A stretch of DNA of 64,000 nucleotides, taken from NCBI RefSeq assembly GCF_045689235.1, contig NZ_CP136864.1, forward strand, positions 186,001 to 250,000. The letters are read 5' to 3'. This stretch comes from Congregibacter variabilis. Lineage in GTDB: Bacteria; Pseudomonadota; Gammaproteobacteria; Pseudomonadales; Halieaceae. The position numbers and the translations under genes were made by a program. The notes under the pieces were generated by a model. The model was not told the DNA's origin, made no database searches, and saw only the letters and a program-made list of their open reading frames with translations. This document shows, in pieces, positions 1 through 9,113 of this stretch (positions are counted from its first letter, which is position 1; every line of letters starts with the position of its first letter).

Positions 1-387
1 GTAAAACGCCCGCCAGCGGCTCAACAGTCGTGCGCTGCTTTCGCGTAAAAGATTGAATTGCAAAGCGGTGACATCGCTACCCATGCCGCCGAGGGCTTCC
101 ACGGTGCTTCGTGTGGCAGCGATACTGTTTAAGGCACTGCGCTGATCTGCGTCAGCTAGCCGGTCATCAGTATTCTCCCGAAGTGTCGACAGAACGAGGA
201 TTTTCTGTCTCTGGTCTTCCAGTTGCTTGGCCAACTCCGTGGATAGCTGTCCGGCGGTGACTGCCTGTCGATAGGCCACCATACTTTCGCTTCGCGCGTA
301 GCTACCCCAGAAATGCGTGCCGACGTTGATGGCGAACAGAATCAGAATCGTAAACAGCGAGAGTGTGAGGCGCCGGCGAAGACTCAT
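1..387 (-). CDS. N-terminal part of a membrane sensor protein (probable histidine kinase), cut by window edge
   Basis: The frame is open for 129 codons from the ATG at 387 to the window edge, so only the N-terminus is seen. It starts with a positively charged stretch (SLRRR) and one strong membrane segment at about residues 8-28. A polar, helix-rich region without Cys follows, as in the extracytoplasmic sensing part of chemoreceptors and sensor kinases (QLSTELAKQLEDQRQ). Its ATG overlaps the stop of the upstream receiver gene in an ATGA arrangement, so the two are translationally coupled. The partnership with a receiver and a cyclase-receiver protein makes a histidine kinase the best guess, but no kinase domain lies in the window. 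Confidence 0.7.
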   Translation of the reverse strand, partial: MSLRRRLTLSLFTILILFAINVGTHFWGSYARSESMVAYRQAVTAGQLSTELAKQLEDQRQKILVLSTLRENTDDRLADADQRSALNSIAATRSTVEALGGMGSDVTALQFNLLRESSARLLSRWRAFY

Positions 388-755
388 CGTTCCAGTAACC
401 GGGCGATTTTTTCTAGCAGAGCCGGGAAGTCCACAGGCTTGGTTGCATAATCATCACAACCTGCTTCCAACGCCCTGTCTCTGTCTTCTGACATAGCGTG
501 TGCGGTGAGGGCAATAATAGGTGTGTCTGCCAGTTCCGGGTTTGCGCGTACCTGACGGCAGACAGACCATCCGTCGATCACCGGCAGGTTCATATCCAAT
601 AGCACTAGAGCCGGGCGTTCAGACTCAATGAGTGCGAGAGCTTTTGCGCCGTCTTCGGCTATCTGTGCATGAAAACCAGCACGCTTGAGCCGGCGGCTGA
701 GCATGTCCCGATTGAGCTCGTTGTCTTCGACTAAAAGCAGTTGTTTCTCAGTCAC
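384..755 (-). CDS. Single-domain response regulator (CheY-like receiver)
   Basis: This 123-residue protein is a receiver domain with no output domain. The acidic pocket is E10-D11, the phospho-acceptor is D54 (VLLDMNLP), the switch Thr is T84 (ALTAH) and the conserved Lys is K106 (ATKPVD). It should pass or buffer phosphoryl groups rather than bind DNA. It overlaps the cyclase gene upstream by 4 bp (ATGA at 752-755) and the membrane sensor gene downstream by 4 bp. The three genes therefore form one tightly coupled leftward operon. Stand-alone receivers in such operons often link a hybrid kinase to a downstream effector; here the effector could be the cyclase, which is inference. Confidence 0.88.
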   Translation of the reverse strand: MTEKQLLLVEDNELNRDMLSRRLKRAGFHAQIAEDGAKALALIESERPALVLLDMNLPVIDGWSVCRQVRANPELADTPIIALTAHAMSEDRDRALEAGCDDYATKPVDFPALLEKIARLLER

Positions 756-2242
756 AGGAGTTCACGCTCCAGCGGATGAACTACAAGGGGCTCGTCCAGT
801 CCCGGGGCCTGTACTTCGCGACTTGGGCCTAAAGCGTAAGCGGCACCCAATGCCTGACGGGTGGAGTCGGCTATGAGTATCTCGCCGCGTTGCGCAACGT
901 CCTCTATACGGGAGGTCACATTCATGGCATGTCCGACAAAGCCGTACTTGCTTCGACGCTCCGAGCCGATGTTACCGGCGATGACGTTGCCGGTATTCAA
1001 AGCGATGCCCATTTCGAGCTCCGGCAGGCCGTCTTTGCGATTTGCGACGTTGATTTCTGCCATTGCGGCCTGCATGGCCAGTGCACAGCGCGCGGCGCGA
1101 TCCGGGTCATCATCGTGGCGCCGGGGGGCTCCAAAAACGGCGAGAATGGCATCGCCAAGAAACTCGTCGATAGTCCCGCCATACTCAAGAATGATGTCAG
1201 TCATCGCGCCCAGGTAGCGATTAAGCATGCTCACCACCCGGTCCGGTGGTAGTTGCTCGCTGATGGTTGTGAAGCCCCGGATATCGGACATCATGATCGT
1301 GACCTCCCTAAGGTCGCCGCCGAGCTCAAGGCCCTCAGGACGTTCGAGAATTTCAGTGACGATGTCATCCGAGAGATAGCGCCCGAAAGTCGCGCGAATG
1401 AAGCGCTCATTACGTTCCAGCTGATCTCGATACAACTGCTCACGATCGTGCCATTGTTTGCGTTCAATGCCGGCCTTGATTCTGGCCTGGAGCAAGACGG
1501 GATTAAACGGCTTGAACAGATAATCGTCTGCGCCCGCTTCAATGCACTCGATAATACCCTGCATGTCCTGTTCCCCGGAGATCATGATGACCGGGGTCGC
1601 ACGCAGTTTGGGCTCTGCTTTTATACGCCGAAGTACCTCTCGGCCATCCATGCCGGGCATCATTCGGTCTAGTAGAACCACATCAACATCTGCGTTGGCG
1701 AGCATTTCCAGCGCCTCGGCGCCACCGGGGGCTGTAACTACAAAATGACCGCTGCGAGTCAGGTAGCGCGCCAATAATTCCCGGTTCTCTTCACGATCAT
1801 CTACAGCGAGGATGAATCCTGGTTCGCCGGTCAGTCCGGCGATCTGTTCCACAGCCTCGGCGTTTCCTGTAGCGCCAGAAAGAGCGCTCTCGTTGGTGCC
1901 CTCAAGCACACTGGTAATGGCGCTTTGCAAGGCTGCTGTGGGTTCAGGGACGCTTTCGCCAAGCATCTCAGCATAGCCCCGCAGGGCCCCCGCTAGATTG
2001 CGCAGCTCATGAGTATCTTCGGTCTCCTGCTCAAGGAGTGGGGCTATATTGGCTGCGCAGGCGACAAGGGCAGACCAGTCCTGCTCGGCATCTTCATCGA
2101 GCTTGGGCAGGTCTGAAGAGGACAGCGCGCCAATCTCAAGGACCGCCGAGCGTAGCGCAGTGCGTATGCTCTGGGTCGAGGTTGCGGACTGCACGGCGAT
2201 TTCGATCGCTTCAGCGTCGCCCAGATGGCTGTTATCACTCAC
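752..2242 (-). CDS. Receiver-linked class III adenylate/guanylate cyclase
   Basis: The 496-residue protein has three parts. Residues 70-100 contain an H-box-like stretch (THELRNLAGALRGYAEML) resembling a histidine-kinase dimerisation helix, but no ATPase domain follows. Residues 143-260 form a receiver with D192 as acceptor and K244. Residues 310-470 form a class III nucleotide cyclase catalytic domain with the metal-binding aspartates D320 (SDIRGFT) and D364 (FLGDA) and the catalytic Asn/Arg pair N441 and R445 (NVTSR). The position that is Lys in typical adenylate cyclases is E360, and the second purine-contact position is G434, so substrate choice is uncertain. A Crp-like regulator is divergently encoded next door, which suggests local cyclic-nucleotide signalling. 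Confidence 0.9.
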   Translation of the reverse strand: MSDNSHLGDAEAIEIAVQSATSTQSIRTALRSAVLEIGALSSSDLPKLDEDAEQDWSALVACAANIAPLLEQETEDTHELRNLAGALRGYAEMLGESVPEPTAALQSAITSVLEGTNESALSGATGNAEAVEQIAGLTGEPGFILAVDDREENRELLARYLTRSGHFVVTAPGGAEALEMLANADVDVVLLDRMMPGMDGREVLRRIKAEPKLRATPVIMISGEQDMQGIIECIEAGADDYLFKPFNPVLLQARIKAGIERKQWHDREQLYRDQLERNERFIRATFGRYLSDDIVTEILERPEGLELGGDLREVTIMMSDIRGFTTISEQLPPDRVVSMLNRYLGAMTDIILEYGGTIDEFLGDAILAVFGAPRRHDDDPDRAARCALAMQAAMAEINVANRKDGLPELEMGIALNTGNVIAGNIGSERRSKYGFVGHAMNVTSRIEDVAQRGEILIADSTRQALGAAYALGPSREVQAPGLDEPLVVHPLERELL

Positions 2243-2436
2243 GCGGGGCGCCCGTAAGTTGGCCGAGCATGTTGTGCATGCATATCAATGCCTGTCGTTC
2301 TCGTTTTGTCGAGTATAGCGACCGTGGCAATCTTCGGGGAAGAGAGTTCAACGTAGTAGATGCGCACTGTCGAAAATTTGAGGTAACATGAGCGTATCGC
2401 GAAAGCAGACAAGCACGGGTGGCCGAAGCGTAGTCC

Positions 2437-3084
2437 ATGTTGCAGCAAGTAGAAATATTTCAGGGTCTCTCAGACGACGAGCTGACGGCGCTTGCCGATA
2501 GCAGTACTAGTCGGTCCTTCCCAAAGAACACTGTGGTCATTCATGAGAATGACCCGGCGGATTCGCTGTTCGTTATCGAAGCCGGAAAGGTGAAGGTTTA
2601 CTGCAGCGACAAGAATGGCAAAGAGTTCATCATGAACACCCAGGGTGAGGGTGATTATTTTGGTGAACTTGCACTGCTGGACGACTCAACGCGATCAGCG
2701 TCCGTAAGGACGGTCGAAAAGTGCAATTTTTGCATCATTTATAAAGAAGACTTTAACCGAGTGCTTGAAGAGCACCCGAGCATTTCTCGCAAATTGATTG
2801 CTAATCTTGCGTCCCGGGTACGTAAATTGACGGCGGATGTTAAGAGTCTTGCACTGCAGGATGTTTATGGCCGGGTTGCGAATGTGCTGATGGATCTGTC
2901 CGAAGAGCGGGGCGACGGCACGCTATACATCGGTGAGAAGCTCACTCAGCAGGATATTGCTGACCGCGTCGGCGCATCTCGAGAGATGGTGGCGCGTATT
3001 CTGAAGGACCTCACCATTGGCGAGTACATTCGCTTCGAGGGCCGCCACATTATTATTAACACGCGATTGCCAGCCAAATACTGA
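2437..3084 (+). CDS. Crp/Fnr-family transcription regulator, Crp-like
   Basis: This 215-residue protein has an N-terminal cyclic-nucleotide-binding beta-barrel and a C-terminal winged helix. The phosphate-binding cassette (YFGELALL then TRSAS, residues 75-89) keeps the Gly-Glu and Arg-Ser pairs that contact cAMP in E. coli Crp. The C-helix keeps the Thr (T132) but has Ala for the following Ser. The recognition helix SREMVARIL matches Crp SRETVGRIL at its DNA-contacting Arg, Glu and Arg, so a TGTGA-N6-TCACA-like site is expected. There is no N-terminal Cys cluster, which argues against an Fnr-type iron-sulfur sensor. No strong ribosome site precedes the ATG. It is divergent from the cyclase operon with 194 bp between them. 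Confidence 0.88.
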   Translation: MLQQVEIFQGLSDDELTALADSSTSRSFPKNTVVIHENDPADSLFVIEAGKVKVYCSDKNGKEFIMNTQGEGDYFGELALLDDSTRSASVRTVEKCNFCIIYKEDFNRVLEEHPSISRKLIANLASRVRKLTADVKSLALQDVYGRVANVLMDLSEERGDGTLYIGEKLTQQDIADRVGASREMVARILKDLTIGEYIRFEGRHIIINTRLPAKY

Positions 3085-3161
3085 CCGAGCGGTGGTGAGG
3101 CGTCGTGGACGCCGTCTGTTTTTCTGCTCAGCCGCTTGGGCTTTTTCTGGCTTTTTACTGC

Positions 3162-4538
3162 TTACGCTTTTTTCTTTTTGCTGTCCTTCGCTCTCAGCGC
3201 TTCAACGCGCAACTCCAGACTGCCCGTGGCCAGCCGCGCGTAGAGCTTTTGCTGTGCCGTTACATCAGTACTGCTGCGTACAACCGCGCCTTGTTCATCA
3301 CTGAGTATGGAGTAGCCGCGCTCTAAAATCGCCAGGGGGTTGAGACTTGCAAGCACCTGTTCCCTGCGCTCCAGCGCCTGCTTGGTCCAGGCAATTTTTT
3401 GCCCCATGGCGACTTTTAGAGCGCCTTGCTGCCGCTCCAGGCGCTCTTGGTGTTGCTCTATTCGGCGTCGTGGTGAATTCGCCTGCAAGCGCTCGCGAAG
3501 CACATGATGTTCTCGGCGAAGTTGGTCCAAACGAAGACGTATGGTCCGGTGCAATCGCCTCTCAAGGTCGTCAAGACGCTGAGACTGTTCGCGAAGTCGG
3601 TCACCGGGGTGTCTCAGGCGTACCCGCAGTTGCTTAAGCTGCAGGCTGGCGCGCTCCAGACGGTGCTGCATCGCCCGGCGAAGACGTCTGTGCGCCTGCT
3701 CCAGCTGTGCAAGTAACTCTTCTCGATCCTCACTGAGCAACTCCGCGGCTGCGCTGGGTGTAGGCGCTCGGGCATCGGCGGCGAAGTCGGCGATGGTGAC
3801 ATCCACCTCGTGGCCGACTCCGCACACCACGGGTAGCTCACTTGCAACGATTGCCCTGGCCAGCGCCTCGTCATTGAAAGCCCACAAATCTTCTAAAGAG
3901 CCTCCGCCGCGGGCCAAAATCACCGCGTCAAAGTCACAGTCATCCCTGGATAACGCGTATGTATTGGCGTCGAGCAAGGCCTGACAGATCTCCGGGGCAG
4001 CGTTTGCACCCTGAACAGATACCGGAAGCACTGTGACGCGTATTGCGGGGTTGCGTCGCGCCAGGACGTGAAGGATGTCCTGTAAAGCCGCGCCGGTGGG
4101 GGATGTTATGACTGCGAGATGCGCGGTAGAGCGGGGTAGGGGCTTCTTAATCGCGGCATCGAAGAGCCCTTCCTTGTGAAGTTGATTTCGAAGGGCTTCA
4201 AAACGCGCCTGCAGCGCCCCGGCGCCGGCGGGCTCCATGAACTCGCCTATCAGCTGAAATTCTCCGCGACCCTCGTACAAGGACACCCGCGCTCGCAATC
4301 GGACCTGATCACCGTTGCCAGGGTTAAACCGCAGCCGCTGATTGTAGTTTTTGAACATGGCGCAGCGAACCTGCGCCTTATCGTCCTTTAAAGTGAAATA
4401 CCAGTGTCCGGAGGATGGGCGAGCGAGGTTCGATAGCTCGCCTTCGACCCATACATAGCTAAAGTGGCTCTCCAACAGGCTGCGTACCTGTCGATTGAGC
4501 TGACTGGGGGTGAGCGTAGTCGCGTCAGTCTCAGTCAT
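3162..4538 (-). CDS. xseA: Exodeoxyribonuclease VII large subunit
   Basis: The 458-residue product matches the usual length of XseA. It begins with an OB-fold single-strand-binding region (VWVEGELSNL, WYFTLKD), followed by the catalytic core with ILARGGGSLEDLWAFND and GVGHEVDVTIADFAAD. A long Arg/Gln/Leu-rich coiled coil spans roughly residues 270-400. With XseB the enzyme degrades single-stranded DNA from both ends to oligonucleotides, in mismatch repair and repair of protein-DNA crosslinks. No xseB is present here. It is divergent from guaB with about 120 bp between them, the same neighbourhood as in Pseudomonas as I recall it. Confidence 0.96.
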   Translation of the reverse strand: MTETDATTLTPSQLNRQVRSLLESHFSYVWVEGELSNLARPSSGHWYFTLKDDKAQVRCAMFKNYNQRLRFNPGNGDQVRLRARVSLYEGRGEFQLIGEFMEPAGAGALQARFEALRNQLHKEGLFDAAIKKPLPRSTAHLAVITSPTGAALQDILHVLARRNPAIRVTVLPVSVQGANAAPEICQALLDANTYALSRDDCDFDAVILARGGGSLEDLWAFNDEALARAIVASELPVVCGVGHEVDVTIADFAADARAPTPSAAAELLSEDREELLAQLEQAHRRLRRAMQHRLERASLQLKQLRVRLRHPGDRLREQSQRLDDLERRLHRTIRLRLDQLRREHHVLRERLQANSPRRRIEQHQERLERQQGALKVAMGQKIAWTKQALERREQVLASLNPLAILERGYSILSDEQGAVVRSSTDVTAQQKLYARLATGSLELRVEALRAKDSKKKKA

Positions 4539-4588
4539 GAAACGTTACAGCTTGTTACAACTATTTGCACTTGCTTGCCTCTGTGGTA

Positions 4589-4617
4589 TTACGCCGAGGG
4601 CTCTAAGGTTTTATAAT
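4589..4617 (+). promoter_or_regulatory. Candidate sigma70 promoter for guaBA
   Basis: A perfect TATAAT lies at 4612-4617 with TTACGC at 4589-4594, a 17-bp spacer, 40 bp upstream of the guaB ATG. The -10 and spacing are good; the -35 is weak. The position in the xseA-guaB divergent gap fits a purine-biosynthesis promoter. Confidence 0.4.
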
Positions 4618-4657
4618 AGCGAGTTTACTTGACCAAACTGCGTCTGGAGGACACATT

Positions 4658-6130
4658 ATGTTGCGTATCGATCAGGAAGCGCTGACTTTCGATGATGTAC
4701 TCCTGCTGCCCGGTTATTCTGAGGTGGTGGCGACCGATGTTTCGCTTCAGACCCGGCTGACCAAAGAGATTAGCCTGAATCTGCCACTGGTGTCTGCCGC
4801 CATGGATACAGTCACCGAAGCCCGCCTAGCGATCGCGATGGCCCAAGAGGGCGGTATCGGCATCATCCATAAAAGTATGAGTATTGCCGAGCAGGCCGCG
4901 GAAGTTCTGCGCGTTAAAAAATACGAAAGCGGTGTTGTTAAAGACCCTATCACCATTCAGCAGGACGCCACGCTGGCTCAACTCATCGAATTGACCTCGG
5001 CAAACGGCATTTCTGGAGTGCCGGTTCTGGCTGGCGAGGATCTGGTGGGTATCGTGACGCGGCGCGATATGCGCTTTGAAACCGAGATGGATAAGCCTGT
5101 TGCATCACTGATGACACCCCGAGAGAAGCTTGTGACCGTCAATGAAGGTGCCGATTCGGCTGAGGTACAGCGGCTTCTGCATCAACATCGTATCGAGAAG
5201 ATCCTGGTGGTGGATGACAAGTTTGATCTGCGGGGCATGATCACAGTGAAGGACTTCGATAAGGCCGAAAATTATCCCCGGGCCTGCAAAGACGGCTTTG
5301 GTCGGTTGCGTGTGGGTGCCTCAGTAGGTACCAGCGCAGATACGGACGAGCGCGTTGCTGCCCTGATTGAAGCCGGTGTGGACGTCCTGGTGGTCGATAC
5401 AGCACATGGACACTCTCGCAACGTGTTGCAGCGAATTCGCATGATAAAGGCCGACTACCCAGGTGTTCAGATCATCGGCGGTAACATCGCGACCGGTGAG
5501 GCTGCCCTGGCTCTGGCCGAAGCTGGCGCTGATGCGGTAAAGGTGGGGATTGGACCTGGTTCCATTTGTACCACGCGAATTGTTACTGGTATTGGCGTAC
5601 CTCAGGTTACGGCGATTGCCGACGCGGTGGCGGCACTAAAAGGCGCCTACGATATTCCGGTAATCGCCGATGGCGGTATTCGCTTTTCCGGCGATATTGC
5701 CAAAGCCATTGCTGCAGGTGCACATGCGGTGATGATGGGTAGCATGCTTGCCGGCACCGAAGAGGCGCCGGGCGAAGTCGAGCTCTATCAGGGGCGAACC
5801 TATAAATCGTATCGAGGTATGGGTTCCTTGGGGGCCATGGCCGGGAATCAGGGGTCTTCGGATCGCTATTTTCAGGACGCCAGTAAAGGTGCCGAGAAGC
5901 TGGTTCCCGAGGGTATCGAGGGCAGGGTGCCCTATAAGGGCTCCGCTACAGCGATTATTCATCAGCTTATGGGCGGCGTTCGCTCCTCGATGGGCTATAC
6001 CGGTAGTCCGGATATAGAGACCATGCGCAGCCGACCGCGTTTTGTGCGCGTGACGGCGGCAGGTATGTCCGAGTCCCATGTTCACGATGTGTCGATTACC
6101 AAAGAAGCACCTAATTATCCCGTTAGTTAA
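4658..6130 (+). CDS. guaB: Inosine-5'-monophosphate dehydrogenase
   Basis: GuaB oxidises IMP to XMP with NAD+, the committed step to GMP. The 490-residue protein is full length. It is a TIM barrel interrupted by two CBS domains at about residues 94-140 and 155-200. The catalytic loop GPGSICTTR carries the active-site Cys at residue 304, and the flap region contains SDRYFQD and EGIEGRVPYKG. A ribosome-binding site (GGAGGA) sits a few bases before the ATG. guaA follows 69 bp downstream on the same strand, so the two steps IMP to XMP to GMP are co-transcribed. Confidence 0.98.
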   Translation: MLRIDQEALTFDDVLLLPGYSEVVATDVSLQTRLTKEISLNLPLVSAAMDTVTEARLAIAMAQEGGIGIIHKSMSIAEQAAEVLRVKKYESGVVKDPITIQQDATLAQLIELTSANGISGVPVLAGEDLVGIVTRRDMRFETEMDKPVASLMTPREKLVTVNEGADSAEVQRLLHQHRIEKILVVDDKFDLRGMITVKDFDKAENYPRACKDGFGRLRVGASVGTSADTDERVAALIEAGVDVLVVDTAHGHSRNVLQRIRMIKADYPGVQIIGGNIATGEAALALAEAGADAVKVGIGPGSICTTRIVTGIGVPQVTAIADAVAALKGAYDIPVIADGGIRFSGDIAKAIAAGAHAVMMGSMLAGTEEAPGEVELYQGRTYKSYRGMGSLGAMAGNQGSSDRYFQDASKGAEKLVPEGIEGRVPYKGSATAIIHQLMGGVRSSMGYTGSPDIETMRSRPRFVRVTAAGMSESHVHDVSITKEAPNYPVS

Positions 6131-6199
6131 CTTCGTGCCTGAGGTCGCGGCCGTGGCTGCGACTGACCAGCGCGGGCCCTTTAAACAGCGAAGCTCTCT

Positions 6200-7774
6200 A
6201 TGACTGATATTCATGCCAGCCGGATTCTGATTCTCGATTTTGGCTCCCAGTACACCCAGCTGATTGCACGACGCGTGCGCGAGGTTGGCGTGTATTCCGA
6301 GATACGCGCCTGGGACATCAGCGAAGCGGAGCTCCGGGAATTCGCCCCCAGTGGTGTGATTCTCTCTGGGGGGCCAGAGTCGGTTACCGCGGAGGGCTCG
6401 CCGCGAGCTCCCGATTGTCTGTTTGGCGGTGAGTGGCCACTGCTGGGAATTTGCTACGGCATGCAGACCATGGCTGCGCAGCTTGGCGGAGACGTAGAAG
6501 GTTCCGACACCAGCGAGTTCGGCTATGCGCAAATTCGCAGCGCTGGCGATAACGACCTGTTACACGATATCCGCGATCACATGACGGACCACGGTGACGG
6601 ACTCCTGGATGTTTGGATGAGCCACGGTGACAAAGTCACTGCGCTGCCTAATGATTTCCGCTGTGTGGCATCCACTGATTCTTGCCCCATTGCGGCGATG
6701 GCGCACAACGAGCGCCCCTGGTTTGGTATTCAGTTTCACCCGGAGGTCACGCACACGCTACAGGGTACGCGTATCCTCCAGCGTTTTGTTATCGATATAT
6801 GTGGCTGTGAAGCGCTGTGGACGCCTGCGCGCATCGTTGAAGACGCCATTGCTCGGGTAAAAGACACCGTAGGCGGTGATCATGTCCTCCTGGGGCTGTC
6901 CGGAGGTGTTGATTCGTCGGTAGTTGCCGCACTGTTGCATCGTGCTATCGGTGATCAACTGACTTGTGTGTTTGTCGACAATGGCTTGTTGCGACTGCAC
7001 GAAGGCGATCAGGTCATGGAAATGTTCGCGCAAAACATGGGCGTGAAGGTGATTCGCAGCGATTCCGAGAAGTTGTTTCTCGATCGTCTCGCGGGTGAGA
7101 GTGACCCCGAGAAAAAACGCAAAATTATCGGCAACACCTTTATTGAGGTATTTGATCAAGAGGCATCGAGCATTGAAGGCGTACGCTGGCTTGCTCAAGG
7201 CACGATCTACCCGGATGTTATCGAATCTGCGGGTGCCAAAACGGGCAAAGCCCATGTCATAAAGTCTCATCACAACGTCGGCGGACTGCCCGAAGATATG
7301 GCGCTGTCATTGGTAGAACCGCTGCGCGAGCTCTTTAAAGATGAAGTGCGAAAAATCGGACTGGAATTGGGGCTGCCTCACGACATGGTGTTCAGACACC
7401 CATTCCCCGGTCCCGGTTTGGGCGTGCGCATATTAGGCGAAGTTCGTCATGCCTATGCAGAAATTCTCCGGCGCGCTGATGCTATTTATATTGAAGAACT
7501 GCATGCTTCGGGCTGGTATGAAAAAACCAGTCAGGCTTTTGCTGTTTTTCTGCCAGTAAAGTCTGTGGGCGTAGTGGGCGATGCGCGGCGTTACGAATAT
7601 GTGATCGCGCTGCGTGCGGTAGAGACCGTGGACTTTATGACAGCCCGCTGGGCGCATCTGCCTTACGAGCTACTTGAAAAGGTTTCAAATCGCATCATCA
7701 ATGAAATTAGCGGTGTGTCTCGAGTTACCTACGATATAAGCTCCAAACCGCCTGCCACTATCGAGTGGGAGTAA
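6200..7774 (+). CDS. guaA: GMP synthase (glutamine-hydrolysing)
   Basis: GuaA aminates XMP to GMP using glutamine and ATP. The 524-residue protein starts with a class I glutamine amidotransferase domain: nucleophile C85 in GICYGMQ, and the His/Glu pair in FHPEVTH. The ATP-pyrophosphatase domain follows with the P-loop LGLSGGVDSS. The C-terminal dimerisation domain ends in PPATIEWE, as expected for this family. It is co-directional with guaB. Downstream is a gap of about 300 bp containing an inverted repeat, then the class I aldolase gene. Confidence 0.98.
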   Translation: MTDIHASRILILDFGSQYTQLIARRVREVGVYSEIRAWDISEAELREFAPSGVILSGGPESVTAEGSPRAPDCLFGGEWPLLGICYGMQTMAAQLGGDVEGSDTSEFGYAQIRSAGDNDLLHDIRDHMTDHGDGLLDVWMSHGDKVTALPNDFRCVASTDSCPIAAMAHNERPWFGIQFHPEVTHTLQGTRILQRFVIDICGCEALWTPARIVEDAIARVKDTVGGDHVLLGLSGGVDSSVVAALLHRAIGDQLTCVFVDNGLLRLHEGDQVMEMFAQNMGVKVIRSDSEKLFLDRLAGESDPEKKRKIIGNTFIEVFDQEASSIEGVRWLAQGTIYPDVIESAGAKTGKAHVIKSHHNVGGLPEDMALSLVEPLRELFKDEVRKIGLELGLPHDMVFRHPFPGPGLGVRILGEVRHAYAEILRRADAIYIEELHASGWYEKTSQAFAVFLPVKSVGVVGDARRYEYVIALRAVETVDFMTARWAHLPYELLEKVSNRIINEISGVSRVTYDISSKPPATIEWE

Positions 7775-7785
7775 GTTAAGGTCAC

Positions 7786-7825
7786 CTCGGCGTGCAGGTG
7801 CCTGCACGGTCGAGAAGACGCCGAG
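7786..7825. repeat. Imperfect long inverted repeat after guaA
   Basis: Outer arms CTCGGCGT (7786-7793) and ACGCCGAG (7818-7825) enclose a tight hairpin GTGCAGG/CCTGCAC (7792-7807) that shares two bases with the left outer arm. There is no T-run, so it is not a standard terminator. It may be a structured end of the guaBA message or a leader element for the aldolase. The rest of the gap to 8075 shows nothing I recognise. Confidence 0.35.
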
Positions 7826-8075
7826 CACGATGTCACGCGCCGAGATAAATCCCCTGTGGTCATCCACAATAGGTAAATCCTTGTAAGCAGTTCATGCTCT
7901 TTGCTTGAGAGCTGAGATTTAAAGCTGAGTTGGGATGGTAACTCCTTCGCTTTGATAAGCGTGGCAAAAGAGTCAACAAAATCTCGACTTGTATTTCTGG
8001 CGTCTGAGTCTGTCTTGCGGGTTTGTGAGGCAAATTGGCGATCCACTTTTCCGATGCCCGAGCCGGAGTGAAATC

Positions 8076-9113
8076 ATGTCTACCGGACAAGCCAATAATG
8101 AGAATACTCTGCAAGCAACGATTGAGGCACTTGTTCAACCGGGCAAAGGAATTCTTGCCGCAGACGAAAGCGAAAAAACGATCGCAAAAAGATTTCAGTC
8201 GGTGGGCGTTGGCTCCACTGTTGATAATCGACGGTGGTACCGTAGTTCGATAATTGCAGCCCCCGGTCTTGGTGACATAGTAAGCGGCATCATATTTTTT
8301 GAAGAAACGCTTACACAGCGTGCTGATGATGGCACGCTACTACCTGCTTTAGCGGCGCACAACGGCATTGTTGCTGGCGTAAAAGTCGATAAGGGAAAGT
8401 TGCCGCTGTCTGGCACGGTCGGCGATGAAATTACTCAGGGTCTGGATGGATTGGCCCATCGTCTTACCCAGTACCAAAGACATGGCGCGCGGTTTGCCAA
8501 GTGGCGTAATGTTTACCATGTCACCGCGACTTCGCCCAGTAGATTGGCCATTGCCAGCAATGCAGAAGTTTTGGCGCGTTACGCGGCGATCTGTCAGGCT
8601 CAGGGCATGGTACCTATCGTTGAGCCCGAGGTCCTTATGGATGGCGATCATTCTATCGACCGTTGCGCGGAGATTACTGAAGCCGTTGTTCATGAGGTTT
8701 TCCATGCATTGCACAGACATGGCGTCGCCCTGGAATACATGCTCCTCAAACCGAACATGGTTATTGCGGGCAAGGACCATCTGACGCCTTCAACGCCTGA
8801 GGAAGTAGCAACATACACGATTCGTTGCTTTCGGCGGGTTGTGCCGGCTGCCGTTCCCAGTATCAACTTTCTGTCGGGTGGGCAAACCCCGATTCAGGCT
8901 ACAGCTAATCTGAACGCGCTAAATTCGCTCTCTAAACAACCATGGGCGTTGACCTTCTCTTTTGGGCGCGCGCTGCAGGAGCCGGCCTTGGACGCCTGGC
9001 GCGGTGATGCTGCCAATGAGGAGGCATTGCAGTCGGCATTAGTTCGCCGCGCGAAACTCAATGGTAAGGCGCTTTTGGGGGCCTACGAACAGAATATGGA
9101 GTTGCTCGATTAG
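8076..9113 (+). CDS. Class I fructose-bisphosphate aldolase
   Basis: The 345-residue protein is the Schiff-base (metal-independent) aldolase of the animal/plant type. It cleaves fructose-1,6-bisphosphate to glyceraldehyde-3-phosphate and dihydroxyacetone phosphate. Signatures are GKGILAADES near residue 23, E182 in IVEPEVL and the Schiff-base Lys K225 in LLKPNMV. The ATG at 8076 was chosen because similarity to the family begins just after it; an in-frame start at 7989 adds 29 residues unlike the family. It stands alone between guaA and a sensor-kinase gene rather than in a glycolytic operon. Confidence 0.93.
   Translation: MSTGQANNENTLQATIEALVQPGKGILAADESEKTIAKRFQSVGVGSTVDNRRWYRSSIIAAPGLGDIVSGIIFFEETLTQRADDGTLLPALAAHNGIVAGVKVDKGKLPLSGTVGDEITQGLDGLAHRLTQYQRHGARFAKWRNVYHVTATSPSRLAIASNAEVLARYAAICQAQGMVPIVEPEVLMDGDHSIDRCAEITEAVVHEVFHALHRHGVALEYMLLKPNMVIAGKDHLTPSTPEEVATYTIRCFRRVVPAAVPSINFLSGGQTPIQATANLNALNSLSKQPWALTFSFGRALQEPALDAWRGDAANEEALQSALVRRAKLNGKALLGAYEQNMELLD

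Noticed and set aside
7989..8075. 29-codon N-terminal extension of the class I aldolase
   Set aside because: The extension has no family match; the ATG at 8076 is followed directly by sequence matching the family.
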